Source: Arthrobacter sp. Bi26
GTDB taxonomy: Bacteria > Actinomycetota > Actinomycetes > Actinomycetales > Micrococcaceae
DNA length: 64,000 nucleotides
NCBI RefSeq assembly: GCF_918697925.1
Contig: NZ_CAKKMF010000014.1
Location: 1 to 64,000 of the forward strand
Direction of reading: 5' to 3'
This document shows, piece after piece, positions 44,815 to 55,015 of this stretch. Under the pieces are notes generated by a model. It was given only the letters and a program-made list of their open reading frames with translations. It had not been told where the DNA came from and did not search any database. The first letter of the stretch is position 1. Each line of letters opens with the position of its first letter. The translations under genes were made by a program, and so were the position numbers.

Positions 44815-45597
44815 ATGAGCGCTGAACTCGCTGAGCCAGCATCCAAGATCGAACTGCCCGCCGGCGTCGGCGGTGGCGGGGAGATCCCGTCCTTCGACGT
44901 CACGCTGCGCGTGCGCCGCTACAACCCCGAGGTCTCCGAGGACGCCACGTGGGATGACTTCAAGGTCACCATGTACGGCACCGACCGTGTCCTGGACGCC
45001 CTGCACAAGATCAAGTGGGAGATGGACGGCAGCGTCTCCTTCCGCCGCTCCTGCGCCCACGGCGTCTGCGGCTCCGATGCCATGCGTATCAACGGCCGCA
45101 ACCGTCTCGCCTGCAAGACCCTGCTGAAGGACCTGGACACGTCCAAGCCCATCACGGTCGAGCCGATCAAGGGCCTGCCGGTGGAGAAGGACCTGATCGT
45201 GGACATGGAGCCGTTCTTCCAGTCCTTCCGCGAAGTCATGCCCTTCCTGATCAACCGCGGCCACGAGCCCACCAAGGAACGCCTGCAGTCCGCCGAGGAC
45301 CGCGAGCGGTTCGACGACACCACCAAGTGCATCCTGTGCGCCGCGTGCACCTCGTCCTGCCCGGTGTTCTGGACCGACGGCCAGTACTTCGGCCCGGCCG
45401 CGATCGTCAACGCGCACCGCTTCATCTTCGATTCCCGCGATGACGCCGGCGACATGCGCCTGGAGATCCTCAACGACAAGGAAGGCGTGTGGCGCTGCCG
45501 CACCACCTTCAACTGCACCGAAGCATGCCCCCGCGGCATCCAGGTCACGCAGGCAATCGCCGAGGTCAAGCAGGCCATCCTCTCCCGCAAGATCTAA
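44815..45597 (+). CDS. sdhB: succinate dehydrogenase iron-sulfur subunit
   Basis: The product is 260 aa. It carries electrons from SdhA to quinone through three clusters. [2Fe-2S]: SCAHGVCGSDAMRINGRNRL then AC. [4Fe-4S]: CILCAACTSSCP. [3Fe-4S]: CRTTFNCTEACPRGI. There is an N-terminal Ala/Glu leader of ~25 residues before FDVTLRVRRYNPEV. It starts 1 nt after sdhA and is the last gene of the operon. A hairpin follows. Confidence 0.97.
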   Translation: MSAELAEPASKIELPAGVGGGGEIPSFDVTLRVRRYNPEVSEDATWDDFKVTMYGTDRVLDALHKIKWEMDGSVSFRRSCAHGVCGSDAMRINGRNRLACKTLLKDLDTSKPITVEPIKGLPVEKDLIVDMEPFFQSFREVMPFLINRGHEPTKERLQSAEDRERFDDTTKCILCAACTSSCPVFWTDGQYFGPAAIVNAHRFIFDSRDDAGDMRLEILNDKEGVWRCRTTFNCTEACPRGIQVTQAIAEVKQAILSRKI

Positions 45598-45640
45598 CGA
45601 CCGGTTCGCCAGAACCTACAGAGTCAGCACCAAGAGAAAA

Positions 45641-45686
45641 ACGACGACGGCGCCTCTCACCTCACGGGTGGGGGCGCCGTCGTCGT
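45641..45686. terminator. hairpin after sdhB
   Basis: A 14-bp perfect stem (45641-45654 with 45673-45686) with an internal CACC/GGTG pairing lies 43 nt after the sdhB stop. It is likely to end the sdh operon, although no T-run follows. Confidence 0.7.
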
Positions 45687-45713
45687 CTACCCGCTCACAC
45701 GAAAGGGGACACC

Positions 45714-46478
45714 GTGTCCCGCTCAGAAAAAGTCTCTTTCCAGGGTTCCACCGGCGAACTGCTCTCCGGCGTTGTGGACTTGCCCGAAGGCCCGGTGAAG
45801 GGCTGGGGCGTGTTCTCGCACGGCTTTACCCTGGGCAAGGACAGTCCCTCGGCCTCCCGCATGTGCAAGGCCCTGGCGGACAACGGCGTGGGCATGCTCC
45901 GGTTCGACAACCTGGGCCTCGGCGAGTCCGCGGGAATGTGGTCGGAGGGGTCCTTCAGCCACAAGGTGGCCGATACCGTCAAGGCCGCCGAATTCATGCG
46001 GGACTCGGAACGGCGGGTGTCCTTGCTCGTGGGCCACTCGTTCGGCGGCGCGGCCGTCCTGTCCGCCGCACGGCAGATCCCGGAGCTCAAGGCCGTGGCC
46101 ACGGTGGGGGCACCCTTCTCCCCCAAGCACGTGGCGCACGTCTTTGACGCGGCGCTGGACCGGATCCTGAGCGAGGGAAGCGCCGAGGTGGACCTCGGCG
46201 GCAAGCGGGTGGAGATCCGCCGGCACTTTGTCGAAGACCTCGAAAATGCGGATCTGACGGACTGCATCCGGCAGCTGCACAAGCCGCTCATGGTGCTGCA
46301 CTCCCCCACCGACAACACGGTGGGGATCGAAAACGCCAGCACCATCTTCCAGACGGCACGCCACCCGCGCAGCTTCGTCTCGCTGGAGGGCAGCGACCAC
46401 CTGCTGACGGGCAAGGGCCAGGCGGCCCGTGCGGCAAAGATTATTTCGGCGTGGGCCGACCAGTACCTCGACGCCTGA
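45714..46478 (+). CDS. alpha/beta hydrolase (OsmC-associated type)
   Basis: The product is 254 aa. The catalytic serine lies in GHSFGGAAVLSA (about residue 104); the acid is in HSPTDNTVG and the His in EGSDHLLTG. The family start FQGSTGELLSGVVDLPEGPV and FSHGFTLGKDSPSASRMCKA match the hydrolase half of bifunctional alpha/beta-hydrolase/OsmC proteins, but no OsmC domain is present here. The GTG start at 45714 follows AAAGGGG. Substrate unknown. Confidence 0.87.
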   Translation: MSRSEKVSFQGSTGELLSGVVDLPEGPVKGWGVFSHGFTLGKDSPSASRMCKALADNGVGMLRFDNLGLGESAGMWSEGSFSHKVADTVKAAEFMRDSERRVSLLVGHSFGGAAVLSAARQIPELKAVATVGAPFSPKHVAHVFDAALDRILSEGSAEVDLGGKRVEIRRHFVEDLENADLTDCIRQLHKPLMVLHSPTDNTVGIENASTIFQTARHPRSFVSLEGSDHLLTGKGQAARAAKIISAWADQYLDA

Positions 46479-47607
46479 ACGCGGCGGACAGCGACCTCCG
46501 GCGGGCCCGGTGCTCCACCGGCGTCTTGCCCGGCTGGACCCGCCGGGCGCCCCAGCCGGTGGTCGCGGTGGCGGGCTCCGTCTTGAGGTCTTCCTCCCGG
46601 ATCGCCACCCACGCGGCGCAGATCACGTAAACCTGGCTGACCAGGTTGAACCAGATCAGCAGGCCGATGATGATGGCGAAGGGCGCCAGGATGGGGTTCT
46701 TGCCCGCGCTGGCCAGCAGCTGGGTGCTGAAGATCATCAGAATTGTGGTGCCCACCGCGGCGAGAGTGGTCCCTTCGAGCAGTGAGCGCCGGGCCGGCTT
46801 CAGCCCCGCAGCCACCCGGTACATGATCAGGGCGGTGCCCCAGCCGAGCAGCAGCGGCACGAGGATAGTGACGGAGGTCGTCAGCGGCCCGGCCATTATC
46901 GGATCGAGGCCCAGCTGCTCGGTCACCCATCCGGCGGCCGTGCCGAAGATCAGCGAGGCTGCGGAGCTGACCACCAGGGCCACCCCCATCAGCAGCAGCG
47001 TGCCGACGTCCTTGAGTATCTGCAGGATCGGATTCATCACCAGGGGGCCGAGCTGCATCATGCTCCGCATACCGTCGCGGATGCCGCTGATCCAGCCCAG
47101 GGACGTGAACACCGTCACCACGGCGGCGATCCCGGCGGCCCAGCCCAGGCTGGTGGGGTTCAGCAGCTCCTGGGGATCAACCAGCCCCTCGCTGCCGTCG
47201 ACCTGCAGCAGGCCCGGCGCGGCGGCGGCCACACTCTTGATGACCTGGTCCAGCAGGGCCGGATGATCGCTGAGCACGAGGCCGGCCAGGGACAGGCCGG
47301 TGGCCAACAGGCCTGTGATGGAGAAAAACATCCGGAACCCGATGCCGGCACTCAACAGCGGGCCGCGCTGGCGGAGGTAGTGCAAGTAAGCGCGCATTGG
47401 CAGCAGCATGTTGAGCTTGGCCAGGAGCCACATCATCATTGCCGTCAGGGACGCAATCGTCCCGCCGCCGGAGCGTCGAACCCTGCCCCATTCGACCCTC
47501 TTGCGGATGACTTCCAGTTTCAGCCCGGCCAGATCGGTGGGAAGCGGCGGCTTATCGGGCGTCTGCGGTGCCGTCCGGGCCTCTGTCGTGGTCAGGTTTG
47601 GTCCCAA
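46441..47607 (-). CDS. YihY/virulence-factor-BrkB family membrane protein
   Basis: The product is 388 aa. Six helices follow a ~85-residue cytoplasmic start: HYLRQRGPLLSAGIGFRMFF, LATGLSLAGLVLSDHPALLD, WAAGIAAVVTVFTSLGWISG and VTILVPLLLGWGTALIMYRV are typical. Function of the family is not established despite the name. TTG at 47607 is chosen because GAAGAG stands 7 nt before it; it overlaps the RNA-ligase-like gene by 56 bp. The 3' end overlaps the convergent hydrolase gene by 38 bp (46441-46478). Confidence 0.82.
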   Translation of the reverse strand: MGPNLTTTEARTAPQTPDKPPLPTDLAGLKLEVIRKRVEWGRVRRSGGGTIASLTAMMMWLLAKLNMLLPMRAYLHYLRQRGPLLSAGIGFRMFFSITGLLATGLSLAGLVLSDHPALLDQVIKSVAAAAPGLLQVDGSEGLVDPQELLNPTSLGWAAGIAAVVTVFTSLGWISGIRDGMRSMMQLGPLVMNPILQILKDVGTLLLMGVALVVSSAASLIFGTAAGWVTEQLGLDPIMAGPLTTSVTILVPLLLGWGTALIMYRVAAGLKPARRSLLEGTTLAAVGTTILMIFSTQLLASAGKNPILAPFAIIIGLLIWFNLVSQVYVICAAWVAIREEDLKTEPATATTGWGARRVQPGKTPVEHRARRRSLSAAFRRRGTGRPTPK

Positions 47608-48163
47608 AGTCAAGCTCTTCCCGTAGCTGCCAGATGCCGTTGTCGTCGTGCTCGTAAAGTCCCATGCTAGCCACAGGGAACGTGGCCCTGTAATCCTTGA
47701 GGACTGTTTCGGCCTCATCGAGGCTTTCCGGGGCAACGTCGTGGGCCACGGTGACGTGCGGATGGTAGCCGAACGGCAGTTCCCGCTCCAGCGGGCCGGA
47801 CTGCAGCTGGCGGTGCAGGTTCACGCAGTCCCCGAAGCCGTCCTCGACGTTCAGGAAGACCACCGGGGACACCGGCCGGAAAGACCCGGTCCCCGCGATG
47901 GTCACCATGAAAGGCTCCTGCCGGCGCGCCACGTCCCGGACATGGCGTTGGGTCGCGTCCCAGTCCTGCGTCATGGTGGTGGTGACCAGCGTGATGTGGG
48001 CGGGGACGACGGCGGCCATCGGATCCCCGAACGATGCCCGCCAGCGCTGGAGCTCCTCAGCGATGTCCGCCGGGAACCTCAGGATCACACCGATGCTGAT
48101 GCCTTCGCTGCGCTGTCCGTTCGACGTGGCGGCTTTCGCGGTGACTTTGCTGACGGAGGACAT
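47552..48163 (-). CDS. 2'-5' RNA ligase/2H phosphoesterase family protein
   Basis: The product is 203 aa. The two HxT motifs of the 2H fold are HITLV (in VPAHITLVTTTM) and HVTVA (in YHPHVTVAHDVA). The family includes LigT, tRNA-splicing cyclic phosphodiesterase and cyclic-phosphate hydrolases; the true substrate is unknown. Only 4 nt separate it from the trpS stop, and its end overlaps the BrkB gene, so it belongs to the xth-trpS operon. Confidence 0.85.
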   Translation of the reverse strand: MSSVSKVTAKAATSNGQRSEGISIGVILRFPADIAEELQRWRASFGDPMAAVVPAHITLVTTTMTQDWDATQRHVRDVARRQEPFMVTIAGTGSFRPVSPVVFLNVEDGFGDCVNLHRQLQSGPLERELPFGYHPHVTVAHDVAPESLDEAETVLKDYRATFPVASMGLYEHDDNGIWQLREELDFGTKPDHDRGPDGTADAR

Positions 48164-48167
48164 TGAC

Positions 48168-50113
<1,946 letters not shown>

Positions 50114-50120
50114 CCGATCC

Positions 50121-50126
50121 ACTCTA
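50121..50126 (-). promoter_or_regulatory. xth: probable -10 box of a leaderless transcript (xth)
   Basis: On the minus strand TAGAGT is followed by 7 nt and GTG at 50113. It overlaps the last codons of the upstream membrane-protein gene. Confidence 0.45.
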
Positions 50127-50693
50127 GTCGATGATGGTTCCGCTAACGGGTGCGTCGTCGCCGCCCGGGGATTTGATCATGTCCCGCGCGTTGGTGGCGG
50201 TGATCTCGATGGTCTCCAGGGCACGGTTGATCGTGTCGCGGTCCGCGGCGTCGCCCTTCGCGCGCTCCTGTTCGATGACGCGGACCTGGACCTGGACGAT
50301 CTTGAAGGAGTGGTCGAGCTTCATGTCGCGGACGCCGTCCGATGCGCGACTTTCGCTGACCACGCGGGTGCCGCCGTGGTCAGCGCTGCCCGCCGCCGGC
50401 GGCCGCCCGGCCGCGGCGTTGAAGGCGTTCTGGGCCTCGTTCAGCCTGGCCCCGGCCTTCTTGGCGGCCTTCTGGATGCTGAACACCACGAAGGAGGCCA
50501 GCGCCAGCCAGAAGCCGGCGATGATCGCCACGATCCATCCCACGACGTCGTTCTGGTTGGCCGCGAAGATCACGGCCACCACGAACGCGATGATGAAGAC
50601 CAGCAGCCCCGGCCCGCTGATGCGGAGCATGGAGAACCGGCCTTTGGCCGTGGTGTCGTTGGACGTGGACGCGGAGCTACCCAGAGATTGCAT
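50124..50693 (-). CDS. small membrane protein with predicted coiled coil, unknown
   Basis: The product is 189 aa. Two close transmembrane helices (ISGPGLLVFIIAFVVAVIFA, DVVGWIVAIIAGFWLALASF) are followed by a basic, Ala-rich helical stretch (SIQKAAKKAGARLNEAQNAF), a linker, and a helical C-terminal part (FKIVQVQVRVIEQERAKGDA). The second half is probably cytoplasmic. No family motif is recognised. It is the first gene of the cluster that leads to xth and trpS; a functional link is not shown. Confidence 0.7.
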   Translation of the reverse strand: MQSLGSSASTSNDTTAKGRFSMLRISGPGLLVFIIAFVVAVIFAANQNDVVGWIVAIIAGFWLALASFVVFSIQKAAKKAGARLNEAQNAFNAAAGRPPAAGSADHGGTRVVSESRASDGVRDMKLDHSFKIVQVQVRVIEQERAKGDAADRDTINRALETIEITATNARDMIKSPGGDDAPVSGTIID

Positions 50694-50766
50694 GAGCCCA
50701 TTATCGCAAACGGGGCCGGCCGGCCGCTGCGCTTCCACCCCGGGCGAACGCCGCACCAGACTGCCT

Positions 50767-50818
50767 AGGTCAGGACGGGTACTTTTAGGTCAGGACCAGC
50801 TTTTAGGTCAGGACGAGG
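50767..50818. repeat. three tandem copies of the VOC gene's stop region
   Basis: AGGTCAGGAC occurs three times 18-20 bp apart. The third copy is the last four codons plus stop of the VOC gene on the minus strand (GTCCTGACCTAA); the other two lie beyond the stop with the same TAAAAG after one of them. Confidence 0.85.
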
Positions 50819-51159
50819 CAGAACGGGTGGCCGCTGGGATCCGTGTAGACCCGGAAGGTCTTGCCGCCGCCCGTCTGGCGCGTGGCCCCGAGCCGGAGGA
50901 CTTCCGCCTCGCCGGCGTCGAGGTCACCGACTATCACGTCCACGTGCATCTGCTGGGGATGCTCGGGGTCCGGCCACTGCGGCCGGACCAGCCGGTCCAC
51001 ACGCTGGAAGGCGACGGCGGGACGGTCGGCGGCGTCGCCGATCGAAATAAACTCCTCTTCCTCCTGCACCCGGATCATGCCCAGGAGCTCCTGGTAGAAG
51101 TCGGCGAGCTTGTCCGGGTCCTCGCAGTCGATCACGAGTGCCTGCCATTTTCCGATCAT
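50803..51159 (-). CDS. VOC-superfamily (glyoxalase/bleomycin-resistance-like) protein
   Basis: The product is 118 aa, one complete vicinal-oxygen-chelate domain: MIGKWQALVIDCEDPDKLAD, FYQELLGMIRV, MHVDVIVGDLDAGEAEVLRL and YTDPSGHPFCLVLT. The usual first metal His is absent from the β1 strand (WQALVID), and the retained His/Glu pattern is incomplete, so a binding rather than catalytic role is possible. AAGGAG precedes ATG. It stands alone between the membrane protein and the ABC-2 exporter genes. Confidence 0.8.
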   Translation of the reverse strand: MIGKWQALVIDCEDPDKLADFYQELLGMIRVQEEEEFISIGDAADRPAVAFQRVDRLVRPQWPDPEHPQQMHVDVIVGDLDAGEAEVLRLGATRQTGGGKTFRVYTDPSGHPFCLVLT

Positions 51160-51223
51160 GGGGTCTCCTTATCCGGGGAACGTGCGGGCCGTGGCCCGCG
51201 TTTCATGGCCTGGTTTTATGGCC

Positions 51224-52072
51224 TCATTTGAGGAACAGCTTGCGCAGGCGGCTCGTGGTGAGCAGGACGCCGAGGGCAATCATGACGAGGTAGTAGCCGA
51301 TGTGCACCGCGGTGGCCGGGGTGAACACCCCCACGCTGATCTGGCGCAGCAGTTCCACGCCGTGCCAGAGAGGCATGGCCTGGATGAGCCACTGGATGGA
51401 CTGCGGGTAGACGCTGAGCGGGTAGAACGTGGCGCTGAAGAGGAACATCGGCAGCATCACGAAGTTGATCCAGTCCATCTGCTGGAAGGTCTTCATGAAG
51501 CTCGTGATCCCCATGCCGAAGCTCGCGAAGCCGAAGGCGATCAGCACCGAGGCCGGGATCATCAGGACGGCCCATGCAGTGGTGATGAGGCCCATCACGC
51601 CCATCACTGCGGTGAAACCGGTGGCGTACATGGCCCCGCGCAGCAGGGCCAGGAAGATTTCGCCCATGGCGACATCCAGCGGCCCCAGCGAGGTGTAGAG
51701 CATGCCCTGGTAGAGCTTGGCGAAGTTCATCTTGAAGAAGACGTTCCAGGTGGAGTCATAGACGGCGCCGTTCATGGCGGACACTGCCAGCAGGGCCGGC
51801 GCGATGTACGCGGCGTAGCTGATCTCCTGCCCACCCGGGCCCTGGACGGAACCGACAATGGCGCCCAGACCCACGCCCATCGAAATCAGGTACAGCACAG
51901 GTTCGAAGAACCCGGAGACCATGACCATCCAGTTGCTGCTCTTGGTGGCCATGAGCCCGCGGGCGACGACGGCGCGGACGTTGCGGGAGTAGATGGGCCC
52001 GAAGTGCCGGCGGCGTGCGGCTTCCGTGACGCTGCTCTCCCCTGCGTTGAAACTTCCGGTCAGGACGCTCAT
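51224..52072 (-). CDS. ABC-2 type exporter permease, subunit 2
   Basis: The product is 282 aa with six hydrophobic segments. FEPVLYLISMGVGLGAIVGS, SFGMGITSFMKTFQQMDWIN, FLFSATFYPLSVYPQSIQWL and PLWHGVELLRQISVGVFTPA are the ABC2_membrane signature of DrrB/NodJ-like exporters. It overlaps the stop of subunit 1 by 4 bp (ATGA). The substrate could be a drug, polyketide or lipid-linked glycan. The start is fixed by the overlap, as in-frame sequence upstream has no membrane-protein features. Confidence 0.88.
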   Translation of the reverse strand: MSVLTGSFNAGESSVTEAARRRHFGPIYSRNVRAVVARGLMATKSSNWMVMVSGFFEPVLYLISMGVGLGAIVGSVQGPGGQEISYAAYIAPALLAVSAMNGAVYDSTWNVFFKMNFAKLYQGMLYTSLGPLDVAMGEIFLALLRGAMYATGFTAVMGVMGLITTAWAVLMIPASVLIAFGFASFGMGITSFMKTFQQMDWINFVMLPMFLFSATFYPLSVYPQSIQWLIQAMPLWHGVELLRQISVGVFTPATAVHIGYYLVMIALGVLLTTSRLRKLFLK

Positions 52073-52968
52073 GAGGCCATCCTTTTGGCGAACTGGTGTT
52101 TGGTCAGGACCCAGCCGGCAGCCGCCAGGCCCAGCAGGAAGACAAGGTGGACGACGGTGAGCCACGGCTCTTCCTCGTACCCGTAGCTGACCACGCGGCC
52201 AAGTTCCGTTCCGTGCCAGATCGGTGAGATCCAGCCGATCCAGCGGACGCCGAGCGGGAGCGTGTCCAGCGGGAAGAACGTGCCGGAGAACAGGAACAGC
52301 GGCATGACAATGAACCGCATGACCATGGCGAACTGGCCCCGGTCTTCCTTGATGGTGGCCGCGTAGGCCATGAGCGGCAGGCCGAAGGACAGGCCGGCGA
52401 GCGTGGCGATGAGGATCGAAACCCAGCCCCAGGCGCCGGGTGAGGCGCCGAACAGCGCGACGACGGCGAAGTAGATGGCCGACTGCAGCAGGAAGCGGAC
52501 GGTGACGGCGATGACCTGGCCGCCGGCGATCTGTTCCGGCGTCAGCGGCGAGGCGTGCGGGCCGTAGTAGACGCGCCGCCATTTGAAGCCGTCCATCACC
52601 GGGAACGTGAACTCGTTGGCCGCCGTCATGACGGCGGCCGAGATCAGCAGGGCCGGCGCGATGAACGTCAGGTAGCTGACCCCGCCGAAGACGGCGGCGC
52701 CGTTGGTCTCGACCAGCGTGGCCAGGCCAACGCCCATCGCGAACAGGTAGGCCACCGGCTGGCCCACGCCGTACATGACGATGGTCCAGCCGTAGCCCTT
52801 CATGACGCGGAGGACCTGCTCGGCGTAGAAGAAGGCGCCCCAGCGGCGGGCGCGGGCGGCCGAGACTTCCGGGGAGTGCGCGCGCAGGGCCGGCGCCGCC
52901 GCCGTCGTACCCGCCTGTATTGCCCTAGTCAACTCTGCTTTCTTAGTCAACTCTGCTTTCTTAGTCAA
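52069..52968 (-). CDS. ABC-2 type exporter permease, subunit 1
   Basis: The product is up to 299 aa, six segments: MKGYGWTIVMYGVGQPVAYL, FIAPALLISAAVMTAANEFT, LSFGLPLMAYAATIKEDRGQ, FLFSGTFFPLDTLPLGVRWI and ISPIWHGTELGRVVSYGYEE. It is a NodJ-like paralogue of subunit 2, probably forming a heterodimer. The 5' end has three TTG codons in a duplicated 18-bp unit, so the start could be at 52968, 52950 or 52932. The first overlaps the ATPase stop by 8 bp. Confidence 0.85.
   Translation of the reverse strand: MTKKAELTKKAELTRAIQAGTTAAAPALRAHSPEVSAARARRWGAFFYAEQVLRVMKGYGWTIVMYGVGQPVAYLFAMGVGLATLVETNGAAVFGGVSYLTFIAPALLISAAVMTAANEFTFPVMDGFKWRRVYYGPHASPLTPEQIAGGQVIAVTVRFLLQSAIYFAVVALFGASPGAWGWVSILIATLAGLSFGLPLMAYAATIKEDRGQFAMVMRFIVMPLFLFSGTFFPLDTLPLGVRWIGWISPIWHGTELGRVVSYGYEEEPWLTVVHLVFLLGLAAAGWVLTKHQFAKRMAS
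52933..52968. repeat. 18-bp tandem duplication over the permease start
   Basis: Two identical 18-bp units (52933-52950, 52951-52968) are read on the minus strand as TTGACTAAGAAAGCAGAG, and each begins with a TTG start codon. A third partial copy (TTGACTAG, 52925-52932) follows. Confidence 0.9.
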
Positions 52969-53938
52969 CTAGGCTCCTGCCGGTCAGGCGCAGGAAGACG
53001 TCTTCGAGCGAGGAGCGGCGGACCAGCGACGTGACGGGACGCAGGCCCCGGGCGGAGACCTGCTCCAGGGCGGCCTCGCCGTCGTGGGCGTAGATGAGCA
53101 CCCGGTCCGGCAGGGTCTCGAGGCGTTCGCCGATGCCTTCGAGCTCCGCGCCGACGCTCGCATTGCGCTCCGAGCCGAAGCGCAGTTCAAGGACCTCCCG
53201 GGTGGAATATTCCCGGATCAGGCTGGCCGGGGATCCTTCGGCCATGATCTTGCCCTTGTCCACCACGATCAGGCGGTCGCACAGCTGCTCGGCCTCGTCC
53301 ATGTAGTGCGTCGTGAGGATCAGGGTGACGCCCTGTTCCTTGAGCCGGAACAGGCGGTCCCAGAGGATGTGCCGCGCCTGCGGGTCCAGGCCGGTCGTCG
53401 GCTCGTCCAGCAGCAGGATCCGGGGCTCGTTGATCAGGGAGCGGGCGATCGTCAGGCGGCGCTTCATGCCGCCGGACAGGGCGTCCACCTTGGACTTGGC
53501 CTTGTCGGTGAGCTGGGCGAATTCGAGCAGCTCGTCGGCCTTGGGTTTGAGGTAGCTCATGGGCAGGCCGAAATAGCGGCCGTACACCAGCAGGTTGTCC
53601 CGGACTTTCAGTTCCTCGTCCAGGTTGTCCTGCTGCGGCACTACGCCCAGGTGCGCGCGGACTTCCGGCCCGTGCTGTTCGGGGTCCAGGCCCATGATGC
53701 TCAGGCTGCCGGAAGTGCGCTGCGAGACCCCGCCGATCATCTTCATCGTGGTGGACTTGCCGGCACCGTTGGGGCCCAGCAGGCCGAAGGCTTCCCCGGC
53801 GGGGACGCGGAAGGAGATGCCGTCGACGGCGGTGACGTCACCGTAGCGTTTGGTGAGGTTCTCGGCGGTGATGACGTACTGCGGAGCGGCGCCAGAGGGG
53901 CTGCTCACGCGTGATTCTTTAGAGGCAAGTTCGGACAC
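52961..53938 (-). CDS. ABC exporter ATP-binding protein (DrrA-like)
   Basis: The product is 325 aa. Walker A is GLLGPNGAGKST, the signature is ALSGGMKRRLTIARSLINEP, Walker B is ILLLDEPTTGLDPQAR and the switch His is TTHYMDEAEQ. Residues ~240-325 are the DrrA-type C-terminal domain (VLELRFGSERNASVGAELEG), ending VFLRLTGRSLVD. It drives the two ABC-2 permeases encoded directly downstream. GTG at 53938 is preferred; a TACCGT box 7 nt before it suggests a leaderless start, but GTG further in (near 53902) and TTG at 53965 remain possible. Confidence 0.9.
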   Translation of the reverse strand: MSELASKESRVSSPSGAAPQYVITAENLTKRYGDVTAVDGISFRVPAGEAFGLLGPNGAGKSTTMKMIGGVSQRTSGSLSIMGLDPEQHGPEVRAHLGVVPQQDNLDEELKVRDNLLVYGRYFGLPMSYLKPKADELLEFAQLTDKAKSKVDALSGGMKRRLTIARSLINEPRILLLDEPTTGLDPQARHILWDRLFRLKEQGVTLILTTHYMDEAEQLCDRLIVVDKGKIMAEGSPASLIREYSTREVLELRFGSERNASVGAELEGIGERLETLPDRVLIYAHDGEAALEQVSARGLRPVTSLVRRSSLEDVFLRLTGRSLVD

Positions 53939-54044
53939 CCGCACTACGGTAGTGGATCCCCGCAAACTATGAAAGAGTCTTTTCGTAAAAACTCCTGACG
54001 TATCCGTTCCGTTATGCCCGCCGGCGGTGAAACGTGCGCAATCC

Positions 54045-54085
54045 TGCGGTGGTTGGGCCTGCCGGAGCCCGGCCCAACCACCGCA
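54045..54085. terminator. 15-bp hairpin after folD
   Basis: A perfect 15-bp stem (54045-54059 with 54071-54085) and an 11-nt loop begin 3 nt past the folD stop. It should end the glyA-folD transcript. Confidence 0.75.
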
Positions 54086-54088
54086 GCC

Positions 54089-55012
54089 TCAGGCGAGCCC
54101 GGAGTGGCTTTCCTGTGCCAAGTGGCGTTCCGCGGTCTCCACCACGTTGGCGAGCAGCATGGCGCGGGTCATAGGGCCCACTCCCCCGGGGTTCGGCGAG
54201 AGCCATGCGGCGACGTCGGCCGCAGCGGGGTCCACGTCGCCGGTGACCACGGCCTTGCCGTTGCCGTCGTCGACCCGGCTGACGCCGACGTCGAGCACGA
54301 TCGCGCCGGGCTTGAGGTCCCCGGCCTTGATCATGTGCGGTTGCCCGGCGGCGGCGATCACGACGTCGGCCTGCCGCAGTTCCGCCGGCAGGTCCACCGT
54401 TCCGGTGTGGGCCAGGATGACCGTGGCATTGACGTCCTTGCGGGTCAGCAGCAGACCCACCGGGCGGCCGATGGTGACGCCGCGGCCCACCACGAGGACG
54501 CGCTTGCCGTTCAGGTCGATCCCGTGCCGGGTCAGCAGCTCCACGCAGCCCTTGGGCGTGCAGGGCAGCGGGGATTTCATGGGTCCGCTGACGTTGGCCA
54601 CGAGCCGGCCCAGGTTCATCGGGTGCAGGCCGTCGGCGTCCTTCTCGGGATCCATGGCCTCCAGGATGACGTCCTGGTCGATGTGCTTGGGCAGCGGCAG
54701 CTGGACGATGTAGCCGGTGCATTCCGGGTTCTCGTTGAGCTCGCGGACCACGGCCAGGAGTTCGTCCTGCGTCGTCTCTTCCGGCAGGTCGCGGCGGATG
54801 GACGTGATGCCCACCTCGGCGCAGTCCTTGTGCTTTCCGCCGACATACCAGGTACTGCCGGGGTCGGAGCCCACCAGGATGGTGCCCAGTCCGGGAGTGA
54901 TGCCCTTGGCCTTGAGTGCGGCCACGCGCCCGCTCAGCTCGGCCTTGATGGCGGCGGCGGTAGCCGTGCCGTCAAGGATCTGCGCTGTTCTTGCAGTCTT
55001 AGTAGAAGTCAT
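54089..55012 (-). CDS. folD: methylene-THF dehydrogenase / methenyl-THF cyclohydrolase
   Basis: The product is 307 aa, bifunctional, interconverting 5,10-methylene-THF, 5,10-methenyl-THF and 10-formyl-THF with [20 protein letters not shown] carries the catalytic Lys/Tyr region, [20 protein letters not shown] is the family signature, and [19 protein letters not shown] plus [20 protein letters not shown] form the NADP part. The C-terminus [20 protein letters not shown] is standard. It is 3 nt from the glyA stop, so both genes fall under the ZTP riboswitch. Confidence 0.96.
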   Translation of the reverse strand: MTSTKTARTAQILDGTATAAAIKAELSGRVAALKAKGITPGLGTILVGSDPGSTWYVGGKHKDCAEVGITSIRRDLPEETTQDELLAVVRELNENPECTGYIVQLPLPKHIDQDVILEAMDPEKDADGLHPMNLGRLVANVSGPMKSPLPCTPKGCVELLTRHGIDLNGKRVLVVGRGVTIGRPVGLLLTRKDVNATVILAHTGTVDLPAELRQADVVIAAAGQPHMIKAGDLKPGAIVLDVGVSRVDDGNGKAVVTGDVDPAAADVAAWLSPNPGGVGPMTRAMLLANVVETAERHLAQESHSGLA

Positions 55013-55015
55013 GGA

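Noticed and set aside
43083-44903. Long antisense open frame (606 codons) opposite sdhA
   Set aside because: It mirrors sdhA codon structure, with Val/Gly/Asp/Leu-rich shadow composition, and sdhA is unmistakable on the other strand.
50114-50122. GTG at 50122 as xth start
   Set aside because: It falls inside the TAGAGT box; the next GTG at 50113 fits the 7-nt leaderless spacing.
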